Notes under the pieces: generated by a model
Told to the model about the DNA's origin: nothing
Seen by the model: the letters and a program-made list of their open reading frames with translations, nothing else
The model's database searches: none
Source of the DNA: Penelope pileata
Lineage: Eukaryota; Chordata; Aves; Galliformes; Cracidae
Assembly: GCA_013396635.1 (NCBI GenBank)
Contig: WBMW01003983.1
Coordinates: forward strand, 407,547-471,546
Direction: 5' to 3'
DNA: 64,000 nt
In this document: in pieces, positions 13,401-22,700 of the stretch
Layout of the letters: each line of letters starts with the position of its first letter
Position numbering within the stretch: the stretch's first letter is position 1
Translations under genes and position numbers: made by a program

Positions 13401-15278
13401 AATTATAGAAAATTGTAACAGCATTGTGATAATTAAGGCAATAATTATTTTTATTGTAAATTCATTTTTATAGAGTTAGAAAAATTATTCCTAAAGTACT
13501 ATAGACATTATCAAAGCTTACTGAAATCCTAAATAAGTCTTGCTATTGAACTCAATAAACTTCAAGCTCTTCTGTTAGAAAGCCATTGAGTTTCTTCTTC
13601 ACTGTAAAATACCAGTTTACAGCTGCAAATTACAGTGTTATTGCAACCGTATGAGTGTAAGCTGGTATCGCAAAGCAGAAGAACCGGATCATTGGCCAAA
13701 ATCTTGGGCTGTAGTTTTATTACTATTAATTCCTGTATGATTCTTGTATATTACGCACACTAAATCTAAAAAACATACAATATTTCAGTTCTACTCATAG
13801 CGTATCTGGGATTTACCTTCATTAAATACTATCAGATTGCTTTATTTTAAAATATAAAGAAAATTTTTAAAATCTGGAATTTAAAGTACTTTATAGTACA
13901 CAATTTTTAAATTTGAAGTTTCTTGAGTGCTGTGGTGTCACTCTTCTGACTCTGGTGGCTGCATAATTAGTAATGCAGCTGAGAAGTGTGATTAGAACCT
14001 TACTCAGGTAACTTAGAGGACAGAACGACCCAGTAGTCTTAGATATAAGGACTCCCTCTGCATTTTGCTGGAAGAAGAAACAGAACATGGTAATCCTGAT
14101 TTATCATAAAAACAAACCTACCACAGATTTAGCATGATAACTTACTAAGGGAAGGTTTCTAAGCATCCATAACAGTAGTAGGACAGTTTCTTCAAAACAA
14201 CTACATCCACAAAAAGAACTGCTTGGTTGCCATAGTATATCCAATTTTCTGTAGTATCAAAGTATTTGGTAGAGACAATATTACTCTAACATTATTTCAA
14301 GCATTTAAAATATTAAACCTCAAAGTGTGCATGCATGTAAACGTATGTACACATACGTATGTATAGCATAAACCTTACCAGTGTTAATGGGCTGACCATT
14401 TTAGGCTTTTCCTCTTTCTTCTTCTTTCCCTTCCTTAAGAAGTATGATAGTTTTAGTGCATTTAAAAACCAATAACATTTCATAAAAATAATAATGCAAT
14501 ATATTAATGGACTTCAGTTAAAATATAATTATGAAATAATTTTATTGGAAACAAATGTGTGCAAAATGAATACAATTTATTGAGCATTTTTGAATGTTTG
14601 TATTTAAACCTTTAGATATATAAATAACATCAGCTCCCATCTACTACAAATTCAAATCAAGATCTTCACAATTCTCTCAAGGGTACAACAACCCTAACAG
14701 GGGCTGATCAGGAAAGCTGTGAACCGAAGCACTATATAGATTTCAAAACAGGGAAAAGGAAGATAATTTATAGAATCAGATTTTCTCACACAAGGGATGG
14801 GGAATAAATTAAAGCTGTCCAAAACATCAGTTCACTGATGTACTAATAATTTTAACGTAATTTTTAGCTGATGACATAATTTTATCCAAATGTCTATTCT
14901 AACATCATCTCTGACGCATTTCAGACTTGCTTTTCAACAAACTGTAGTCAATCTTGTAGGCCATTTGTCACTAAAAGAAAAAGAACTTTCTTCATCCTTC
15001 TGTACCAAACGAATGTGTTAATGAATGCTAATCGTAAGCTGATATAAGGCTTTCTGTTATTAAGATATCCCACTAAAATAAAGTAAGCTAAAATATAGAA
15101 TTAAATAAAACACAAAAGAAGACAATGTAATTTTCTATGCTTCAATAAAGAATATGTTTACAACGCTCAAGAATATTTACTTTTTGTCCTCCGGATCTTG
15201 ACCCTGGCTGAAGGGAGCGATCTCATAACTATTTCCGTCTTCAGTACGCTTGTGCTTCTTTCCATCTTCAGAATGCAT
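1330..15278 (-). CDS. ABCB1: ABCB1-like P-glycoprotein, 5' part (10 coding exons, 3' end outside window)
   Basis: This is an ATP-driven efflux pump of the plasma membrane, family ABCB (two copies of six helices plus a nucleotide-binding domain). In minus-strand order the exons are 15278-15181, 14433-14379, 13067-12923, 12020-11954, 9083-8892, 8232-8061, 6734-6610, 5816-5645, 2857-2744 and 1440-1330. All have AG/GT borders, and they join to 1251 nt with no stop, giving residues 1-417. The sequence covers TM1-TM6 and the beginning of NBD1 (A-loop Tyr410 in FNYPSR). Exon lengths from the fifth on (192, 172, 125, 172, 114, 111) are those I know for human ABCB1. Walker A, signature and Walker B are not in the window. 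The paralogue ABCB4 is nearly as similar over this stretch. I prefer ABCB1 because RUNDC3B lies upstream in divergent orientation, as in mammals. Family and topology are near certain; the paralogue name is an inference. Confidence 0.93.
1441..2743. other. ABCB1 intron, no further feature
   Basis: AT-rich intron of about 1.3 kb. Only short chance reading frames are present, and nothing was recognised on either strand. Confidence 0.75.
2744..2857 (-). CDS. ABCB1: ABCB1 coding exon 9 (TM6)
   Basis: The exon is 114 nt, residues 343-380. It encodes TM6, which starts VFFSVLIGAFSIGQ, then SIEAFANARGAA and the linker helix to NBD1. TM6 residues line the drug-binding cavity in the known P-glycoprotein structures. 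The acceptor is TTCTTTCAG and the donor GACAAC/GTGAGT. Confidence 0.97.
3600..4085 (-). repeat. Ancient CR1-type LINE fragment
   Basis: Decayed 3' part of an old CR1 element in minus orientation inside an ABCB1 intron. On the minus strand a short peptide with a VQRRAT motif, typical of the CR1 ORF2 C-terminus, is seen near 4040-4080. The plus strand then reads through recognisable old CR1 3' sequence (CTTTGGCAAAGAC at about 3790, GATATGG at about 3903). There are many substitutions and no octamer tail. The rest of the intron (2858-3599 and 4086-5644) is featureless AT-rich sequence. Confidence 0.7.
5645..5816 (-). CDS. ABCB1: ABCB1 coding exon 8 (TM5)
   Basis: The exon is 172 nt, residues 285-342. 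It begins RYHKNLEDAKRIGIKKAI and continues through TM5 (about 308-330, LLIYASYALAFWYGTTLIL) into the short extracellular loop before TM6. The acceptor is ATATCAG-like and the donor CTCACA/GTAAGT. The phase-0 break falls exactly before the valine of TM6, which the next exon supplies. Confidence 0.97.
5817..6609. other. ABCB1 intron with AT-rich low-complexity patch
   Basis: Short intron of about 0.8 kb. A run of ATATAT-type low complexity lies around 5920-5945. No genes or transposons were recognised. Confidence 0.7.
6610..6734 (-). CDS. ABCB1: ABCB1 coding exon 7 (intracellular loop 2)
   Basis: The exon is 125 nt, residues 244-284. It encodes the intracellular loop AYAKAGAVAEEVLGAIRTV and the AFGGQ motif, part of the second coupling-helix region conserved in ABCB exporters. 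The acceptor is CTCGTAG and the donor AAAAG/GTAAGA, phase 2. Confidence 0.97.
7628..7976 (+). repeat. Young CR1 LINE, interrupted by an assembly gap
   Basis: A plus-orientation CR1 copy in an ABCB1 intron, antisense to the gene. The left part resembles CR1 ORF2 (CTGGGGGATGACCTGCTGG at about 7662). The right part carries the ORF2 end and 3' UTR, and terminates in four tandem ATTCTGTG units at 7949-7976. The right part is nearly identical to the copy at 45162-45754 (shared AAGACCCGCCTGGACGCC block), so both belong to the same young subfamily. Confidence 0.93.
7751..7838. other. Assembly gap (88 N)
   Basis: A run of 88 N inside the CR1 at 7628-7976. The flanks are ORF2 sequence on the left and the ORF2 C-terminus on the right. 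Comparison with the copy at 45162 suggests that at least 450 nt belong here, so the run length probably does not reflect the true distance. Confidence 0.99.
8061..8232 (-). CDS. ABCB1: ABCB1 coding exon 6 (TM3, TM4)
   Basis: The exon is 172 nt, residues 186-243. It continues the loop with DDVTKINEGIGDK, then TM3 (about 199-219) and TM4 (about 222-240) including RGWKLTLVILAVSPVLGLSA. It is very close to human ABCB1 and ABCB4. The acceptor is TTTTTCAG and the donor AAAG/GTAGGT, phase 0. Confidence 0.97.
8892..9083 (-). CDS. ABCB1: ABCB1 coding exon 5 (TM2 and intracellular loop 1)
   Basis: The exon is 192 nt, residues 122-185. It encodes TM2 (about residues 127-149, including AAYIQTSFWTLAAGRQ) and the start of the first intracellular loop with RQEVGWFDVNDAGELNTR. 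That loop motif is a hallmark of ABCB exporters, and its coupling helix contacts the nucleotide-binding domain. The acceptor is CTTGTAG and the donor GA/GTAAGTA. Confidence 0.97.
9084..11953. other. ABCB1 intron, no recognised repeat
   Basis: The largest ABCB1 intron in the window (2.87 kb). It contains AT-rich unique-looking sequence with small TATATA patches near 9300-9560. No exon-like conserved peptide or transposon was recognised on either strand. Confidence 0.7.
11954..12020 (-). CDS. ABCB1: ABCB1 coding exon 4 (extracellular loop 1)
   Basis: This 67-nt exon covers residues 100-121 plus two bases of Arg122. It contains two further glycosylation sequons (Asn102-Leu-Ser and Asn107-Ser-Ser) and ends in the acidic NLEEEMTR stretch, equivalent to human NLEEDMTR just before TM2. 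The acceptor is TTTTTAAG and the donor ACAAG/GTAATT. Loop length and sequence differ from human, as expected for this poorly conserved loop. Confidence 0.92.
12021..12922. other. ABCB1 intron with a short TTTCAGCA-type repeat
   Basis: The intron contains a small imperfect tandem block at about 12091-12136 (repeats of CATTTCAGCA and ATTTCAGCA), then T-rich tracts. Nothing else was recognised. Confidence 0.6.
12923..13067 (-). CDS. ABCB1: ABCB1 coding exon 3 (TM1)
   Basis: Residues 52-99 start FRYSSCTDKL, matching the FRYSNWLDKL region of human ABCB1. They continue through hydrophobic TM1 (about residues 61-83) and the FGDMTDSF motif into the first extracellular loop. The exon ends with Asn-Phe-Thr, an N-glycosylation sequon at residue 97. 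The acceptor is TTCACAG and the donor ACAG/GTAAGA, phase 1. Confidence 0.95.
13068..14378. other. ABCB1 intron, no recognised feature
   Basis: AT-rich 1.3 kb intron. A short alternating purine-pyrimidine patch (ACGTATGTACACATACGTATG) lies at 14341-14361. No coding sequence or transposon was recognised. Confidence 0.65.
14379..14433 (-). CDS. ABCB1: ABCB1 coding exon 2 (basic N-terminal segment)
   Basis: This 55-nt exon covers residues 33-51 and is rich in lysine and glutamate (KKGKKKKEEKPKMVSP). It aligns in position and composition with the lysine-rich linker ahead of TM1 in human P-glycoprotein. The acceptor is CTTAAG and the donor CTG/GTAAGG; the exon ends in phase 0. It lies in the cytosol and its exact sequence is known to vary between orthologues. 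Confidence 0.88.
14434..15180. other. ABCB1 intron, no recognised feature
   Basis: Intron of 747 nt between the first two coding exons. It is AT-rich with no recognisable repeat or conserved block. Confidence 0.65.
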
Positions 15279-15302
15279 TTTAAATTTATTTAGGATGGGT
15301 TT
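15181..15302 (-). CDS. ABCB1: ABCB1 first coding exon with proposed start codon
   Basis: The proposed ATG is at 15278-15276 with A at -3. It is followed by 32 codons of hydrophilic, charged cytosolic sequence beginning MHSEDGKKHKR. The exon is bounded upstream by a TTTTCCAG acceptor and downstream by an AAAAA/GTAAAT donor. The 24 nt upstream of the ATG have no in-frame stop and meet the acceptor in phase 0, so a start in an earlier exon is possible (see the candidate at 15726). The donor leaves phase 2. Confidence 0.85.
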
Positions 15303-15725
15303 CTGGAAAACAATACTGAGAAATATACAACTATTAAGCAAGGGACAATAATTCCAATGACCACTTATTTAACAGAAAAATATAGATACTTACTAAAGTC
15401 AATGAAGTTATTAATGTCACACTTTGCAAGTGAATCCTAGCAATGGGCATTGAAAGAAGTATAAACACATTGAAAGAAGATGTTTGGAGTTTGTCTATAA
15501 GCGCCTACGTTTTGTGTTTGTACCTACTTGATAGCTGTGGGTCTTTCACTTAATCTCATTTGAATGCTAGAAGATATTTTCTGTAATTCAGCATAGATTC
15601 AAAAAATAAACGAGAAAGCATATGTTTATTTAGAAAAGAACGAAGTTATTCGGAATTTTCCCAGTTTTAGTTATTAGTGAATTTAATAAAATATCTCAGG
15701 TTTAAAAAGAAGAGTATTGACTCAC

Positions 15726-15758
15726 CATGCAAGTTGTTCTCAGTTTGCTTCTAGTTCT
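15726..15758 (-). other. Candidate upstream ABCB1 exon or exon end
   Basis: On the minus strand a good donor (GCATG/GTGAGT) ends this block, and an acceptor-like stretch (GATCTTTCAG) precedes it at 15759. It could be a 33-nt internal exon or the 3' part of a first exon reaching to about 15950, where a TTTATTTAAAT box stands upstream. Human ABCB1 also has a non-coding first exon a few hundred bases upstream of its start-codon exon. The last three bases are ATG in frame with exon 15302-15181. There is no transcript evidence. Confidence 0.3.
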
Positions 15759-16277
15759 CTGAAAGATCATTCAAAAATCAGCAGGATTAATATGACTAGG
15801 ACATGCAGCACGTCTGGACTTTGCTCCTCTTACGTAGAACAGATGATGAACAGCTTTCTCTTGTTTTTTTTCTCACTCTCGTTGCTTCACCTATTCAGGG
15901 GAGTAAAGTGTATGCACTTTGGACTCTGCCTCTCTTCCTAAAGAGAATATTTAACAAGTGAGAGATTTAAATAAAGGCTTGCTTCACTGTCACCTATGAA
16001 AATCAGTCTGAATAGTCACTTCTTCCACAACTCTGCCTAATTATACCCCTTAAACCTCCCAGGAATCCCTCCTTACCTTTTAGATATGGTGCTGAATGCT
16101 CCGGGTAACAGTAACACTTAAAGATGAATCCATTCTTAACACCCAGCAAGAATGAAACTGAGTAAAACAAAAGGAGTGCTTTACTCTTGTTTCTTTCCTC
16201 TTCTTCTAATTTTAATCCAGAGAATAATAACCCACCTACCCTGCAAGGAAAACAGGATGTTATCATTCATAGCCACG
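15759..16277. other. Upstream flank of ABCB1, possible promoter region
   Basis: Read on the minus strand, this stretch has a purine-rich block (GAGAGTGAG, AGAGGAGCAAAG) following a TTTATTTAAAT sequence near 15968. That arrangement would suit a proximal promoter and first exon. There is no CpG island. The interpretation is weak. Confidence 0.25.
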
Positions 16278-16630
16278 GAATCAGAGGATCACAGAGTGGC
16301 TGAGGTGGGCAGAGCCTTCTGGGTCCATCAGGCGCAGCCCCTGCTCCAGCAGGGACACCCAGAGCAGGTGCCCAAACCCACACCCAAGCAGCTTTTGAAG
16401 ATCTCCAAGGAGGAGAATCCACATATTCTGTGCAGCCTTTGTCAGGGCTCTGGCACCTGCACAGCATGGAATTGCTGCCTGGTGTTCAGGGGGAACCTCC
16501 TGTGTTCCAGTTTGTGCCCACTGCCTCTTGCCCTGTCGCTGGGCACCACTGAAAAGAGCCTGGCTCCATCCTCTTTGCACCCACTCTCCAGGTATTTGTA
16601 CACTTCGATAGGATCCCCCCCAGAGTGATC
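16278..16630 (-). repeat. CR1 LINE 3' fragment
   Basis: Minus-orientation CR1. It opens with the reverse complement of the 3' end (ATCACAGAGTGG) and passes through the 3' UTR and ORF2 C-terminal region (GTTTGTGCCCACTGCC, CTGTCGCTGGGCACCACTG). It is 5'-truncated near 16630 at the GATAGGATCCCCCC block, which is a very common CR1 segment. Confidence 0.93.
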
Positions 16631-17040
16631 ACAGACTCTTGACAGTGTATGTCTTTTTAGTGACATATAGGGTAGCGTGTATTCTTTCTCATTTGAGTAA
16701 CTGCAGAACAGTAAGATGACTTAAAACTCAGTTTAGAAATGGCTTTGAAATAGCTATGGTCAGCAGAAATTTGCTCAGCACTCTTCTGATTTTTGAACGC
16801 ATATTCAGATTTTAAATTGCTTGGAATGGACCCTTTGTTGTCTACTGTAATGTTTATCAGTGAAGTGTTTACAAGTGTCTCTAAGCACTACTTCACTGAA
16901 AATTATAACAAACATTTAAAAGAAATTTAAAACATTTAAAATAAATTAATTGTGCTGCCTGTTATTACTTCAATGTATACAGTAAAACAGATATAAACAC
17001 CTTTGCACGTGTGAAATTTAAAAAAGTCGAATAAAAATCC

Positions 17041-17100
17041 CTGTCCTAGACTCAATGATCCTTGTGGGTCCCTTCCAACTCAGGATATTCTATTGATTCT
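17041..17100 (+). repeat. Short CR1 3' end fragment
   Basis: About 60 nt matching the CR1 3' UTR end (GACTCAATGATCCTTGTGGG, then TCCCTTCCAACTC), in plus orientation and heavily 5'-truncated. This is the usual outcome of abortive CR1 retrotransposition. Confidence 0.75.
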
Positions 17101-19684
17101 AAATCATTCAGATATTTTAGTATTAAATCTGATAATTTAAGATAGACCATATAATCTCAGTTTGAAGAGATTAAATTTATGTCACAGACTAAGAATAGAA
17201 AAATTTAAGACTGCACCACCGCACATCTCCTGTACCATGTATTCTTTTATCTGGTGCAGGCCAGCAAAGGGAATGACCAATAAACAGATGATACTGGAGT
17301 AGATGACTGACACAACAACTTAATCTAAATTTGACAGCAGAGTCAAAACATTGTCATATGATGGCACAATACCTTCAAAGATTTTTCAACAATACCAAGA
17401 AAAACTAACTTTTTAATGCTTATCAATAAAAATAGCAATAAAATAAAATGAAATGAAACAAATAATTTAAAGCCTTTGTGCATTGCAATCAGAAAAAAAG
17501 GGACACATTTTTTCTTTTATTTTTTCTTTAAAGATGGAGATCTGGATTTTCCAGTTAGTTCCAGGTAGGTGAAATGGTGAAGAGTGCCTCAGCAATCCTA
17601 CAATGATTATAGGACATTCAACCCTAGAAAAGGTTGGAACAACCATGAACTGTGAACTGTGATTTATAATACTCAGGAAATTCATGTTCCATTTTAGCAG
17701 CCTCTCTTCTGTTAATCAGTGCTGGAGAAGACTACTGCTTCACACTGGAACTGTACAGGAATTTTGCCAACTTGGCCACTGTTCTATCAATGAGAGTTAT
17801 CCTGTATGAAGAGATTTATCACACCACAAAGAGAATTATCACACAATCAGAAAATGATAATTTTGTCTCAACTGTTTCTTATGCTCAACCACAAGATACT
17901 TCTCATAGCAATTGCTTGACATCATGTTTGTCCTGGACTAACCTTGAGGACAAATCAAATTATTGTAAGAATCAACCTTTTGTTTTTGTTTAAAATGAAA
18001 GTCTGCTCTGAAAAGTATGTTTTAATGATATTACAAAGCTCCAATTTTATCTCCTCGTGATTCCATTTGTAGTCAATTGTGTATTCTAGTAAGGGGAGAT
18101 GCCATTAACTGAAGTAACGCCACTAACTCCCTATTAGTAATGTGCCAGTCTTCAGTTTTACAGTGTTTTGCTTCTGAAAACTTCAGTTCTTTTTGACTTA
18201 TACTTAATCAGCAACAGAAAACCCAGATGAGTCTGCAGCTTACTTTGAGAGAGCTTTCCTACATATGGAAAACCATTTTCTTGGTGCTCATTTATCACTG
18301 AAGTTTTTAAATATGACTCGATGATACATTAATGTGTGAGATAATATTTTTCATAATCATTGGCTGCAATAATTGGCTGCATTTAAAATGGTATTCTTGC
18401 TAATGTTATAAAACAAGAACATGTGTTTAATTGAAGTTCTATTTACATTACTCTAGGTTTTAGTAAGATTTCTTAAAGTATTTAAAGCAGGATTAAAAAG
18501 TTCCAGATGAGATATATGTTCACCCTCAGCATATCTAGAAAAGCAGTTAACTTTTGAATCTGGAAAAATGAGACATATCATTCAAAGAAATTATATATGA
18601 TACAGAATGCTAATGTAGTCATTTAAGAGTGTTTAGGACTTCACTTTACAGGCTACGGCTACTGTTGTTAATATGCTACATGAAAAATTACAGAAAAACA
18701 ATATTACAAGTGAGTTTTTATGCAGGCAGAAAACATTTTTTCCCATTTAAGTTGAATATATACTATTACAGACACATCCTACTTTTTTTCCTCATAATTT
18801 TTCCAGCCAATGATATGCCTGGTAACATCATAACAGTACAATTAAACAAGGACTTTGAATTTTTATCCCTCCCTCACTGAATCCCTGTGCTTGGACGCCT
18901 TTTCCTATGCACAGAGAACTGAATACACAGAACTTAAAAATATACAGCTGTTATTGATTAGTTACTGCACACAAATGATAGCTCAAGTTAAGGAACCACT
19001 AAAATAAGTGTTAGCATGATCAACAACCTGAATAAGAAACAGAAAACCTCTTTGCTGGCCAAGAAGTTCTCAGTGAGGTGGGATACAGCTGGTCTCCACT
19101 GCCCCAGAACAGATCCTCAGCGTGGCCAAACTGCCATTTCCAAATCCCTGCTTTTTCCTTCATATTTTATTGCTTTTCAGGATGATGTTTTCCCTCTTGA
19201 ATCCCTGAATTGCTGCTTATCTCCATCTCAACAATCTTACCTTTGTCTGTGATTTTGTTTTTCTTACCCTGAAGACTTCCACTCTATTAATTTTTTTGCA
19301 GATCTTTCACAGAACTTAGCGTTTTCCCCAGAACTCTGAGAGGTTTATGCATCAGTGCCTTGGATTACAGATAGCTGAACTCTTGTGGAGGAGGGGAAGG
19401 AGGCTACAAAATCAAGTCATTGCCTTTGAAATATACAATAGTATTAATACCACAACCTATACAGTACCCAAAGCTATTCATATTGACTAACTCCCTTTTA
19501 AAACACTATTTAAAATTGCATTTTATAAATATTGTTATTCTATTTCATGCAATTTGTGAAATGTTTAGGTTATACAGGAAATTATGAAAATATAATCTCC
19601 ATATGTTCATAATCTCCATATGAGCATTGAACTCCAAAGTTGCATTTATTTGTCTGTTCTACAGTTACAGTTTATCATATCCCT
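17101..19684. other. Intergenic sequence, no recognised feature
   Basis: About 2.6 kb of AT-rich sequence upstream of ABCB1. Only scattered short reading frames are present. No transposon, RNA gene or conserved exon was recognised. Confidence 0.6.
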
Positions 19685-19760
19685 TACGAATCACAAAAAT
19701 GAGGAGTGGAAGAGACCTCAGAATGCCATTCTGTCCGTCCTCCCTCATTCTGTCATTCTT
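19685..19760 (-). repeat. Possible very old CR1 3' end
   Basis: The sequence GAATCACAAAAATGAGGAGTG and the following GGAAGAGACCTCAGAATGCC resemble the reverse complement of a CR1 3' end (AATCACAGAATG..GGAAGGGACCTC). It is short and diverged, so this is only a tentative call. Confidence 0.4.
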
Positions 19761-22700
19761 GACAGATGTTTGAGTTCCGTCACTTCATTGGTAATTTCTA
19801 AAAACAAACATGAAGACTTTCAGACTATCTAAGCTACATTGCCCTGGATCTTTTAGATCTTAGATTTTTTTTATTAGATCTTTTGCCCCTTTCCTATCCA
19901 CAGAAACCAAGAAGCAAAATTTTTTCCATTCCACTTAATAAGATTTCTGAAATTTTAACGCTGCTTTCATAACTGTTGTCTGTCCACTCCATACAGCAAA
20001 CAAACAAAACAACAAAAATCTTGCTCCTATAACTTTTCTTGATTGAGATTGTTGTATTGATTTTTGACATTGCTATTCTCTAGACTCGAAGTGTTTCACA
20101 GCTTTTTTGAGGAAGTGTGAATCTTCCATATTTTTCGGAAGTCTTCATTAAATGCCTATCTAAATTATGAGGAGGCTTTCTTTGCATCAGAAGCAGTGGA
20201 TCAGACTTTTATTCACATCTAAAAAAGCTTTTTTTTTTTTTTCACAGATACTCCCCTTCTACAAATGATCATCACAGTCTCCTTCTTCATTTCTCCCAAA
20301 ATAAAATTTGCAAATAGAAAAATCTTTACTTCAAAAATAGGCAAATATTTTTAATTTCTATAACTAATTTGATTTTCTCATGCTACACAGAAGTATTCTT
20401 ACTTATGTTACTTCATTTTGTGCATTGAAGTTTGTTACTTTAGCGAAATGATTAGAAGTGATTGCTGCATTCAGTTAGTCTCGTGAGGGATCAATTGACA
20501 CTCTGACCATGTTCTGCAAACCCACCTTTGACCAGACTTAAGACTGCCTTGCCCCTTTTTGCTGCCTACTGTGAAGCAAATGAACTTATACTGTAAGATA
20601 AATGTAGTCCCACAGCCAATTTTGTTCAGTTACACCAGATACAGACCCATTCCCAAGCTTCAAATCTTTTAAATAACCATGCCTACAGACACTAACATGA
20701 ATGCTTCCTGTTACCAACTGCGACTGAAGCACAAAAGCATCCTGCCAAGTGGCACAGTTCTTCACACTTTACATGCCATGACAGTCACACATCCCTGACA
20801 ATGAATCCTGGTAGATCCTTCACGAAGATGCTGATTATGTTATCAAGATATGTTGTGCTTGTGTGTGATCACTTTGCAGTAAACAATGCTAAATTATTAA
20901 CAACAATAATTGTGTTAAATTATTAACGCTACTAGCAAAGAGGAATTAACTCATCATGCAGGTCTCCAGCAATTAGAAAATGTGATTTCTGTACATTGTG
21001 GCCAGACACATTATGGCTATAATTAGTGAAGAAGCAATTACCTGTAGTCATTCTATTGACCCAGACTAGATGTTCCACTGTTCAATTAATTTATCTGCAT
21101 CTTCTCTTAAATCCCCATTTCCTTCACTCCATAAGGGTTCATCAATCTTAATTACCATGAATTCATTTTCTAAAGTCCTATCCAATGGCTAATCAGAGCT
21201 CCTTATCCTCCCCAACACTCTCAGGCACAAGCTCCTGGTTCGCTTGCAGCTTTAAGCCATCTTTAGTCAAGGGACTGTCAACAGCTGAAGCTGGTGGCAG
21301 AGAGGATGGAAAAAGGGGGGTCAGGAAGAGGAAAGCTCATTGACGTTGATCCTAAGCAAGATACATTTATCTAAGCTTACTACAACTGTTAGTCTCCCTG
21401 TAGACTGGTTCTTTACCAGGTATCTTTTGCATTTTCTGCTTCTAGTTTCCAAGTACAAGAAAGTTTTTGCAAACTGTTGATCGGGTACTGATAAATATAT
21501 AACAGATAATGTTCCTTATGCGCAAGGGAATTTACCCTCTGTTAGAATAATTTGCCAGAGTGCTCTTGGAGAAAAAAAATTGTGGACTGCAGCTCATATT
21601 TAATATCAAAAAATGCTTTCTTCACAAAGACCTCCAAATGGCCAAGACTCATAACTTTCTCTGGTTTCCGGTCTGCATAAATTATGATAAATTTATTTCC
21701 ACACTACCAGTCAGACCATCTCTTTGCAAGCCAGTTTCCCAAGCCACTAGTGAGTATAATTCAAGTTGCCCCATCTCTGGCCAAACATCATGCAGAGCAG
21801 GACAGCTGTATAGCATTTAGATGTCAGTTTTTGACAGCTGATCTGCTTTATCCTATGCATGTTTAAAGTAACAGAAAATTTCTCTTTCCTAGACAGTAAA
21901 ATATTCATTCACATTTTTGCAAATTCATAGAGTGACAGTCCTAGAAGAACTCCTAAAAAATGTTTCTTAATTGTCTTAACTTCAGAGCAACTACCTCAAA
22001 TCTTTATTTAGCAGCCACCTTAGGGTACTACATATTACACTTACTAAAATTTGATTAATACCTATGCTATAATAATTTAATTATTTTACTTAAATGTTTC
22101 AGTACTTTAAAATAAAACTAATTTCTCACCTATTTAAGCACCATTTTTCTGTTCCTTTATTATTTAGTTGAAACTCACTCAATTTCTGACAAGCTGGTAC
22201 GTTGTAAGTTCAACAAAATACATTCCAATTCCATCAAAGTTTATTTCTCTATTTCCAAATATCATCCATTTCAAGGTCAAAACATCCTTTTCCCCTGGAT
22301 TCATCACTGAAACTTTATTAGTCTTCTGCCTTGCAAATCAAAATTCCATCTTTTTTCTTGTTCATTTATTACTCATTTCTAAGTACAAATTTTGTATAAA
22401 AGCAACATATCATATTGAACAGCAAGAAGACCAACAAGATTTAAGAAGTGATAAGCACAGACACACTCAGAGAATAACAGTGGTAAACAGAGACCATCCT
22501 GCCTAATTAGCAGTAGAAAGAACCAATACAAAGCAAAGAGCCACTACAAAGGATTTATCTAATCTCAGGGGTCTTCCCTAATGCTTTATCCCTTTCCCTG
22601 TGTGGACTGTGAAATCACAAGATGATTTCTTGTCTACTTCCTAGACAGAATGTGAGATGGATGCTACAGAACAGAGCCAGAAGCACTGGGGGATGGCTCC

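Noticed and set aside
21921..21960. Possible CR1 3' end (TTCATAGAGTGACAG)
   Set aside because: The match is too short and lacks the neighbouring CR1 3' UTR landmarks.
22168..22506. 112-codon plus-strand frame
   Set aside because: No conserved motif, splice context or codon bias distinguishes it from random AT-rich sequence.
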